The notes under the pieces are model-generated. The model was given only the letters and a program-made list of their open reading frames with translations, was not told the origin of the DNA and did not search any database. Below are positions 57,864 through 64,000 of a DNA stretch of 64,000 nt, piece by piece (within the stretch, counting starts at the first letter, position 1; each line of letters opens with the position of its first letter). Where the stretch lies: the NCBI GenBank assembly GCA_035491895.1, contig DATJJY010000063.1, positions 1 to 64,000 of the forward strand, read 5' to 3'. The position numbers and the translations under genes are program-made. Source of the stretch: DASTHG01 sp035491895 (GTDB lineage Bacteria > Gemmatimonadota > Gemmatimonadetes > Gemmatimonadales > GWC2-71-9).

Positions 57864-58487
57864 CTAGGCGGGGACCCCGTCGAAGAAGTCGACCTCTCCC
57901 GTGTCCAGCGAATACTCCGCACCGACGATGACCAGCCCGTCCCGCTGCACGAGCCGCTCCAGGATTTCCGAGCCGTGCCGCAGGTGATCCGTCGCGGCGC
58001 GGACGTTCGCCCGCACCGCCTGCGCGATCAGTGCGTCCGGATCCTGGCCCAGCGGGGTGGAGAGCAGCGGCTCGACGGACGGGCGAATCCGGTCGACGAT
58101 CGATCGCAGATTGGGCGAGCGGCTCGGGACCGGCTGCTGCAGCTCCTCGAGCGTTGCGGTGACGGCTCCGCACCGCGTGTGACCGAGCACGACCGCGAGC
58201 CGGACCCCGAGCTTCCCTGCGGCAAACTCCACGCTGCCGACTTGAGACGGGGCCACGATGTTTCCGGCGACGCGGATCACGAACAGATCCCCGAAGCCTT
58301 GCCCGAACACCAGCTCGGCGGGGACACGGGAGTCCGAGCATCCCAGAATGACGGCGAACGGCTCCTGCGCCTGCGCGAGGGCGTTGCGGCGCGACTCGTC
58401 GAGCGCACCGGCGAGATCGAGCCGGCCGGAGACGAAACGCTGGTTGCCGTCGCGCAACCGCGCCAGGGCTGCGGCGCCGGAGATCAC
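57864..58487 (-). CDS. Beta-class carbonic anhydrase
   Basis: Interconverts CO2 and bicarbonate. 207 aa; zinc ligands and the activity switch are all present: C50 and D52 in GCSDSRVPAE, H103 and C106 in GHTRCGAV. The GTG at 58487 overlaps the DUF418 stop (GTGA). Cytoplasmic, no signal. The pairing with DUF418 shows no clear metabolic theme. Confidence 0.94.
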   Translation of the reverse strand: MISGAAALARLRDGNQRFVSGRLDLAGALDESRRNALAQAQEPFAVILGCSDSRVPAELVFGQGFGDLFVIRVAGNIVAPSQVGSVEFAAGKLGVRLAVVLGHTRCGAVTATLEELQQPVPSRSPNLRSIVDRIRPSVEPLLSTPLGQDPDALIAQAVRANVRAATDHLRHGSEILERLVQRDGLVIVGAEYSLDTGEVDFFDGVPA

Positions 58488-59674
58488 GCCACGCGACGCA
58501 GCGGTTGCGGCCGCGCGTACGTCAAGGTCCGCCACACCCACTCCAGCGGTCCGAAGCGAAACCGCGTGAGCCACGCACCGCTGAACAACACCTCGATACT
58601 GAACAGCAACACGGCTGCGACGACGTAGAGATAGGGCCGCAGCCTGAGTCCAAACCCGTACCCGCTCGACAAGACATCCAGCGCCGCCGCCTGGAACATG
58701 TAGTTGGTCAGGGCCATCCGTCCGGTCCACCCGAATGCCCGGAGCCGCACCGTCCAGATCGGCCGGTAGGCCAGCAACAACACCACGGCGCCGATGTAGG
58801 TGAAGCACAGCCACTGATCCTGCACCAGCCCGAACCCGTACGCGATCGGCCAGTCGGCGCCGGGAATGGATGGTGTGGGGATGTTTCGCAGCACGAGCCA
58901 CGCCATCCCCCAGGAGAGCGCCCCGAAGATCATCCACCCGACGATAGTGCGGACGTGCCGCGTCGGCTGATCGAGTATTTCGTGCCGCACCGCCAACAGG
59001 CCGAGTATGAACAAAGCGAGGTTCACGTCCGGCAGAAGATCCCGCCAAGTCCCCGGGTGAGTACCCACGAAAAGCGACCAGCGCGCCGCGAGCAGCGTGA
59101 AGTAGTTCGCCTGGTGAGTAGCCGCCTCCACTGCCTGATAGAGCGCAGCGGTCGCTGGAGCCGCGGTGGCCGCACCGCTCGCTCCGGACAGCGCGCTGAC
59201 CTCTGCTATGACAGGCTTGAGGCACGCCGCGAGCACGGCGGTGATGAGGAGTGCGCGCGTCGACCACTTCCTCAGGACGAGCAGCGCCACGCCCCATGCG
59301 GCGTAGGCGAAGAGGATAGTGAAGCCGAACCCGACCTCGGCGATGATGCCGAAGGCGGCGAGCGTTGCGAGCCGGCGCAGGTAGATGGGAACGACTGGAG
59401 CCCCTCGGGCTTCGAGCCGGCGCAACAGAATCGCGAAGCCGACGCCGAACAGGAAGGCGAACGTGCCCCAGGCCTTCTGCTCCACTCCGACCCACACGCC
59501 CCACGGGATCAGGTCCTCGATGCCCGTGACCTCGAGGCGCATCTTCTGGTGAAAGTGCACCAGAATCATGCCGAACAGCGCCAGGCCGCGGAGAATGTCG
59601 ATCGCGTGCAGCCGCTCGGCGGCATCGAGCGGCGCAGCCGCGATCCCGGGTGCGGTGGGCGTTGGCGTGGTCAT
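58484..59674 (-). CDS. DUF418-family polytopic membrane protein
   Basis: 396 aa with about ten helices; AERLHAIDILRGLALFGMILVHFHQKM at the start and GWTGRMALTNYMFQA...FSGAWLTRFRFGPLEWVWRTLTY at the end are DUF418 marks, the latter being the C-terminal DUF418 domain proper. Related to acyltransferase-3-like fold membrane proteins; substrate unknown. The ATG at 59674 fits the family start better than 59716. Confidence 0.9.
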   Translation of the reverse strand: MTTPTPTAPGIAAAPLDAAERLHAIDILRGLALFGMILVHFHQKMRLEVTGIEDLIPWGVWVGVEQKAWGTFAFLFGVGFAILLRRLEARGAPVVPIYLRRLATLAAFGIIAEVGFGFTILFAYAAWGVALLVLRKWSTRALLITAVLAACLKPVIAEVSALSGASGAATAAPATAALYQAVEAATHQANYFTLLAARWSLFVGTHPGTWRDLLPDVNLALFILGLLAVRHEILDQPTRHVRTIVGWMIFGALSWGMAWLVLRNIPTPSIPGADWPIAYGFGLVQDQWLCFTYIGAVVLLLAYRPIWTVRLRAFGWTGRMALTNYMFQAAALDVLSSGYGFGLRLRPYLYVVAAVLLFSIEVLFSGAWLTRFRFGPLEWVWRTLTYARPQPLRRVA

Positions 59675-59730
59675 ACGTGGGCGGCCTAAACTGCTACCGC
59701 TCCCGGCCGCCATCAAGCCACCTGGTCGGA

Positions 59731-60495
59731 TTACCCGTGCAGGGGCGTGACGCGCTCGTCCGTGAAGCTCAGGGCCCGCGCGGTGATGTCGTACCGCACC
59801 CGGAGCACGCTGTGGGTTCGCGTGTCGACCCAGACGGTCGCGGGCGCTCCCGGCACGCCGACGCTCACGATCCAGACGTCGCGCTCCCCGAGCTGCGCGA
59901 ACGCGACGGTGGCGCGGTCGCGCACCGCGACCGGCATCGAGACCCGGCCGCCGCGCTCATAAATGAAGAAGGGCAGCTCGGTCGAAAATCCCGCGTGCAG
60001 CGGCAACGCCGCCACCACCAGGTCGATCACGTTGGAGTCGAAGATCGGTCCACCGACGGATTGCCGCACGGGCGACACCGAGTCACCGGCGGGGCGGATC
60101 GCCGTCACCGTTCCCTGGGCGTCGTTGCCCTCGAAGGTGAAGCGCATGGTGCGCGTCGGCTGATGCGAACTGTGGGCCACGGCGCGCAGCGTGGCAAGCT
60201 CCGCGACCGCAGTATCGACGATCTCGCCACCGCCACCTGGGAAGCGTTGCTCGACCTGGAGCAGCGAGCGATTCGCAGCCGACCGGACGACCTGCAGCAC
60301 GACGGTGCGCGTGCCCGCGGCACTGTCCCGATCGGCATGCGTGATGGTGCGTTGATACACGATCGTGTCGAGTCCTGCAGCCGGATCGAAGTGGAGCGCG
60401 AGGCCCGGCACGACGGTCGATTCGGTACGCTGCACATGGGCGCACCCGGGTACGATCAGAATCAGGAGACAGGAGAGGCAGGAACGGCGAGCCAT
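59731..60495 (-). CDS. Lipoprotein, DUF3108-like
   Basis: 254 aa; lipobox LIVPGC with lipidation cysteine at about 18. Mature part is a beta-rich single domain (TIVYQRTITHADRDSAAGTRTVVLQVV, VWVDTRTHSVLRVRYDI) reminiscent of DUF3108/LolA-like folds. Function unknown. The 82 bp upstream (60496-60578) are empty apart from the possible promoter. Confidence 0.8.
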   Translation of the reverse strand: MARRSCLSCLLILIVPGCAHVQRTESTVVPGLALHFDPAAGLDTIVYQRTITHADRDSAAGTRTVVLQVVRSAANRSLLQVEQRFPGGGGEIVDTAVAELATLRAVAHSSHQPTRTMRFTFEGNDAQGTVTAIRPAGDSVSPVRQSVGGPIFDSNVIDLVVAALPLHAGFSTELPFFIYERGGRVSMPVAVRDRATVAFAQLGERDVWIVSVGVPGAPATVWVDTRTHSVLRVRYDITARALSFTDERVTPLHG

Positions 60496-60578
60496 ACGGC
60501 ATTTCCCCGATGAGGTCGCTCCTCAGATGCGGGGTGACCGAGCCGGGTCGCCTGCGATCGTACCGCCTGACCAATTGC

Positions 60579-61238
60579 TCACACTCGGGCGACCCCCTTG
60601 AGGAGGAGCCAGAACCCGAGCGGGATCTCGAACGCCGCCATTGGTAACCACATCAGCTGGGTCAGGGGACCGTGGAGAACGTCTGCGAGTTGTAATGGCA
60701 GCCCCACGACGAGCAGGACAGACGCCAGCACGCCGAGCCGTGCCAGTGCGATCGGAATGGCCCGGCCGCGCAGCAGGAGCCAGGAGAAGAGCGTGCTGCC
60801 CACGGCAAAGAAGAGTGCGCTGACGAGCGGGGTCTGCTCGAGCACGAACGCGGCCAGCGCCTGAGTGGCCGCGCCGTCCGGCGCCGCTTGTCCCGTGGCC
60901 GTGGCAAGCTGGAGCAATGCCACGGTCGCCGGGATGGAGGCGGCACCGATCAGGCCCTCCCCGACGCGACACGTCAAGCCCAGCAGGGCGAGATCGGGAT
61001 CCTCGTCGCGCGTGATGGCGTAGAGCGTCACGGCCAGGACCAGAGCGGAAAAGCACCCGCCCAGCGAGAGCACGACGGCGAGGCGCAGGTCTGCTGCGTG
61101 CCGGGCGATGCCGGCCAGCTGCGCGGCGAGTCCCGTGCCGCTCGTCGCCCGGTTGAACAGGACCATGCTCGGGAATGCGACCGCGATGTAGAACAGGAAC
61201 GTGAAGCCCGCGAGTCTCGCGTTCGTGGTGCGCGTCAT
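60579..61238 (-). CDS. DUF4386-family membrane protein
   Basis: 219 aa, six helices. ARLAGFTFLFYIAVAFPSMVLFNR at the start and MWLPMAAFEIPLGFWLLLKG at the end match DUF4386. Function unknown. Starts 10 bp after the stop of the ADOP permease, so it is co-transcribed with it. Confidence 0.88.
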   Translation of the reverse strand: MTRTTNARLAGFTFLFYIAVAFPSMVLFNRATSGTGLAAQLAGIARHAADLRLAVVLSLGGCFSALVLAVTLYAITRDEDPDLALLGLTCRVGEGLIGAASIPATVALLQLATATGQAAPDGAATQALAAFVLEQTPLVSALFFAVGSTLFSWLLLRGRAIPIALARLGVLASVLLVVGLPLQLADVLHGPLTQLMWLPMAAFEIPLGFWLLLKGVARV

Positions 61239-61248
61239 GGGTGTCCTC

Positions 61249-63975
61249 CTACGCCGAACGCATGGCGATGGCCGGGTCGATGCGTGACGCCCTGAGTGCT
61301 GGAATCCAGCACGCGACGATCCCGATCGCCATCATCAGCAGCGCCACACCGACGAACGTCGCGGGATCGCGCGGCGCGACCCCGAACAGCAGGCCGCGAA
61401 CGAGGCCGGTGGCGAAGAAGGCACCGGCGACGCCCAGCACCAGTCCCAGGGCAAGCAACACGCCCCCCTCCCAGAGAATCATCCGCTGCACCTGACCGCG
61501 GTCGGCTCCCAGGGACATCCGGATCCCGATCTCCGTGGTCCGCGCGCTCACCGAAAACGCCAGCACGCCGGCGATCCCCACGGCGGCGATGATCAATGCC
61601 AGGATGCCGAACGACGACACGAGCTCGGCGTTGAGACGCCGGGGCGAGACGCTCTGGTCCTTGATCTGGGCCACCGTCAGCACGCGCACGATCGGCGCCG
61701 CCGGCGCGATGCGATGCACGATGCGCGTCGCCGCGGCGACCAGGCCCGGGGCATTGCTGTCGGCCCGGATCACCAGCGCGCCGCCGATCGACAACATCTG
61801 TGCGAACGGCATGAACACCGAGGCACGGGGCTCCGCGTCCAGCCCGCCGTCGCGTGTATTGCCGCTGACCCCGACGATGGTGCGCCAGTCGCCGCTGATG
61901 GGGCTGAGCTTGAGCAGTGGGCCGGTCCACGCGATCCGCTTCCCGATCGGGTCTTCACCGGGGAAGAACTTGTCGGCGAACGTCTTGTTGACGATCACCA
62001 CGAGCCCCGAGCCGGCTCGATCGGTGCTGGTGAACTCGCGGCCCAGGAGGAGCGGAGTCCCGGAAGCTCGGAAGTATTCGGGGCTCGCCGTGCGAACGTC
62101 GGCGCGCGGCATGGCTTCGCCCACGGCGAGGGGCTGGCCTTCCGCCTTTACATCGAAGATCAACATCGAGGCCGCCAGCGGAATGCTGGAGCCCAATCCC
62201 GCTTCGGTGACGCCGGGGAGCGCCCGGATCTCGCTCCGCATGCGCTCGTACTGTTCCTTGGCCGCGACGTCCAGCTCCATGATGTGCCGGAACCACGCCA
62301 TCGGGTCGGTTCCGCCGCTCGGGCCCCCGCTCAGCTGCAGCAGCGGCACATCCATGGCAAACACTTCCTCGGCCACGAGACCGCTGTCCACCTCGGACAG
62401 CCGGATCATCGTACGGGTGAGCAGGCCGGCGCCGGCGAGCAGTACGACGGACACCGCGACCTGCGCCACGACGAGTCCGCGCTGCAGTCGCTGCTTGCGC
62501 AGCGATCCGCTCATCCGCCGTACGCCCGCGGAGATCCAGGCAGCGAACGTGCCTTCCTTCGGCAGGGACGCGATGAACGAGAGCAGCAGGGCGAGCGCGA
62601 CCGACAACGCGAGCGTGAAGCCGAGCACGACGCCGTCGAGCCGGATCTCGCCGGCGCGGGGCGAGTAGCGCGCCGCGAGCGAGACGAGCAGCCGCACGCC
62701 GACCAGCGCAATCACCACGCCGAACACGGCGCCGAGCAGGGTGAGGACGAGATTCTCGACCAGCAAGAGCCGCCGCAGCCTGGCGACCCCCGCGCCGAGA
62801 GCCGCGCGGACCACCAGCTCGTGCTCCCGGCGCACGCCGCGCATCAGCGTCAGGTTCGCGACGTTGGCGGCGGAAATGATCATGACGAACGCGGCCGCTG
62901 CCATGAGGAGCCAGAGCGTCAGCCGGGCGCGCTCGCCCAGCGCCTCCTTGAAAGGCGTGACCGCGATGCGATAGTGGGATCCCGGGTTATAGGCTTCCGT
63001 GTAGTCGTTTTGCAAACGTGTGTAGACCGCGGCGACTTCCGTCCGTGCCTGCGCCACGGTGGCTCCCGGTGCGAGCCGGGCGACGACCTCGGTCATGCGG
63101 TGCGACCGGTTCTGCACCATCATCGCGCTCACATGATGCGGGCTCACGACCATGTTGAGCAGCGCATCGATCCGATCGGGGAAGAACGGGGCCGGTTGGA
63201 GCACGCCGATGACCGTCACCGACTGGCCGTCCAGCTTTACCTGCCGGCCGACGACGCCGGGATCGCCGCCGAAGCGTTTGATCCAGAAATCGTGCGTGAG
63301 CACCATGACCGGCGGAACGCCGGCGCCGTCGTCGCTGGGGCGCGTCAGCCGGCCCAGGACCGGCGAGAGCCCCATGACGTCGAAGTAGTTCCCGGTCACG
63401 AGTCCCACGTCGAGGCGGACTGCGTCGTTGTCGCCCTGCAGGGTGAGATTCCACGGAGAGTATTCGGCGATGCCACCCAGCGACGGAACGCCGGTGCGGA
63501 GATCGTGCACCTCCGGAACGGAGAAGGAGATGTTGGCTTGCCCGGGGCCGTCGGCCGACTGCCGCAGGTAGAGCAGCCGATCGCCGTCACGGTTGGGAAG
63601 CGGTTTGAGCAGCACACCGTGGACGACGCTGAAGATCGCGGTGTTGGCGCCGATCCCGAGTGCCAGCGTCAGTACGACCACGGTTGTGAACGCTGGGCTG
63701 CGTCGCAGCGTGCGCAACGCGTATCGGACATCGGCTACCACACTCTCGAGCCACGGGAGCCCGCGCTGATCGCGCACCGCCTCCGCCGCCTGCGTGAGCC
63801 CGCCGGAGGCGAGCAGCGCCCGGCGGCGCGCCTCGTCCGGCGCCATACCGCGCCGGATGTACTCGGCCGCCTCCATGTCGAGGTGTGCCTGCAACTCTTC
63901 CTTGAGATCGTCGTCGGCGCGGTCTTTGGTGAAGAAGCCAGCCAACCGCGCGAGCGCGGCGCGAATGTGTCTCAT
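61249..63975 (-). CDS. ADOP-family ABC transporter permease (MacB/FtsX type, duplicated)
   Basis: 908 aa: N-terminal soluble prefix domain (about 1-75: LARLAGFFTKDRADDDLKEELQAHLDMEAAEYIRRGMAPDEARRRA), then two MacB/FtsX-type permease units, each with a large periplasmic domain (first TM in RRSPAFTTVVVLTLALGIGANTAIFSVV). The last helices lie near the C-terminus, ending RASRIDPAIAMRSA. This is the acidobacterial duplicated orphan permease layout. No ATPase gene is next to it, as usual for ADOPs. Good SD GGGAGG 5 bases before the ATG. Substrate unknown. Confidence 0.95.
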   Translation of the reverse strand: MRHIRAALARLAGFFTKDRADDDLKEELQAHLDMEAAEYIRRGMAPDEARRRALLASGGLTQAAEAVRDQRGLPWLESVVADVRYALRTLRRSPAFTTVVVLTLALGIGANTAIFSVVHGVLLKPLPNRDGDRLLYLRQSADGPGQANISFSVPEVHDLRTGVPSLGGIAEYSPWNLTLQGDNDAVRLDVGLVTGNYFDVMGLSPVLGRLTRPSDDGAGVPPVMVLTHDFWIKRFGGDPGVVGRQVKLDGQSVTVIGVLQPAPFFPDRIDALLNMVVSPHHVSAMMVQNRSHRMTEVVARLAPGATVAQARTEVAAVYTRLQNDYTEAYNPGSHYRIAVTPFKEALGERARLTLWLLMAAAAFVMIISAANVANLTLMRGVRREHELVVRAALGAGVARLRRLLLVENLVLTLLGAVFGVVIALVGVRLLVSLAARYSPRAGEIRLDGVVLGFTLALSVALALLLSFIASLPKEGTFAAWISAGVRRMSGSLRKQRLQRGLVVAQVAVSVVLLAGAGLLTRTMIRLSEVDSGLVAEEVFAMDVPLLQLSGGPSGGTDPMAWFRHIMELDVAAKEQYERMRSEIRALPGVTEAGLGSSIPLAASMLIFDVKAEGQPLAVGEAMPRADVRTASPEYFRASGTPLLLGREFTSTDRAGSGLVVIVNKTFADKFFPGEDPIGKRIAWTGPLLKLSPISGDWRTIVGVSGNTRDGGLDAEPRASVFMPFAQMLSIGGALVIRADSNAPGLVAAATRIVHRIAPAAPIVRVLTVAQIKDQSVSPRRLNAELVSSFGILALIIAAVGIAGVLAFSVSARTTEIGIRMSLGADRGQVQRMILWEGGVLLALGLVLGVAGAFFATGLVRGLLFGVAPRDPATFVGVALLMMAIGIVACWIPALRASRIDPAIAMRSA

Positions 63976-64000
63976 GGAGCCTCCCGGCGGGGCGCGAGAA

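Noticed and set aside
1..64000. CRISPR array, rRNA, tRNA, prophage or transposase genes
   Set aside because: Tandem repeats present are units of 6-14 bp without spacers, and no RNA-gene sequence, integrase or transposase motif was found on either strand by eye.

Overview
The window is a high-GC, gene-dense stretch of bacterial chromosome with no rRNA, tRNA, CRISPR array or intact insertion sequence that I can see. The gene set suggests a Gemmatimonadota-like or other FCB/Acidobacteriota-neighbouring organism: an arginine operon with an acyl-ornithine carbamoyltransferase instead of ArgF, an ADOP-type duplicated permease, many exported peptidases and glycosidases, a TonB-dependent receptor with a carboxypeptidase-regulatory-like N-terminus, and very frequent GTGA/ATGA/TTGA gene overlaps. 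The phylum call is inference and was not tested by any search.

Layout. 1-6290 (minus): arginine operon argG - P-loop protein - argC - argD - acyl-ornithine carbamoyltransferase - argB (cut by the window edge). 6343-6838: a four-helix-bundle gene bracketed by inverted arrays of a 10-bp unit. 6839-11028: small helical protein and sodium:solute symporter, divergent from a GH20 hexosaminidase. 11015-19563 (minus): the three subunits of a molybdenum hydroxylase of 4-hydroxybenzoyl-CoA reductase type, interrupted by an alpha-L-fucosidase and a von Willebrand A protein, then an LssY-C-like protein. 19610-20821: M19 dipeptidase. 20899-28163 (minus): a five-gene, translationally coupled, probable exopolysaccharide synthesis and export operon (HPt-REC, HEAT, GT2 synthase, TPR/TIM-barrel hydrolase, TPR/outer-membrane barrel). 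28221-31809: small proteins and FabH. 31813-35878: S9 and M1 peptidases. 35914-40136: PBP1C, leucine-type dehydrogenase, agmatinase. 40203-44251: propeller lipoprotein and TonB-dependent receptor. 44248-46973 (minus): GMC oxidoreductase, its small subunit and a membrane-anchored resolvase-like nuclease. 47139-49772: cyclase, EamA exporter, PhzF, and a possible small lipoprotein. 50013-53790 (minus): DUF4173 protein, membrane protein, a compact cis-prenyltransferase, a winged-helix regulator and a membrane protein. 53868-61238: small metabolic and hypothetical genes, including a beta-carbonic anhydrase, DUF418 and DUF4386. 61249-63975: ADOP permease.

How the genes may work together. The arginine operon has no recognisable glutamate acyltransferase, and its carbamoyltransferase carries valine where acetylornithine enzymes have Glu92. 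It may therefore run on succinylated intermediates, with the P-loop protein a candidate for the missing first step. The hexosaminidase, symporter and fucosidase suggest use of amino-sugar glycans. The 20.9-28.2 kb operon has the parts of a synthase-dependent polysaccharide exporter, but its regulator is an HPt-REC protein instead of a visible PilZ domain.

Repeats. Many intergenic gaps, and a few coding ends, hold hairpins or arrays built from a short unit repeated several times, with a different unit at nearly every site. A separate ~110-bp multi-hairpin element is present in two diverged, oppositely oriented copies (41358-41469 and 49855-49964).
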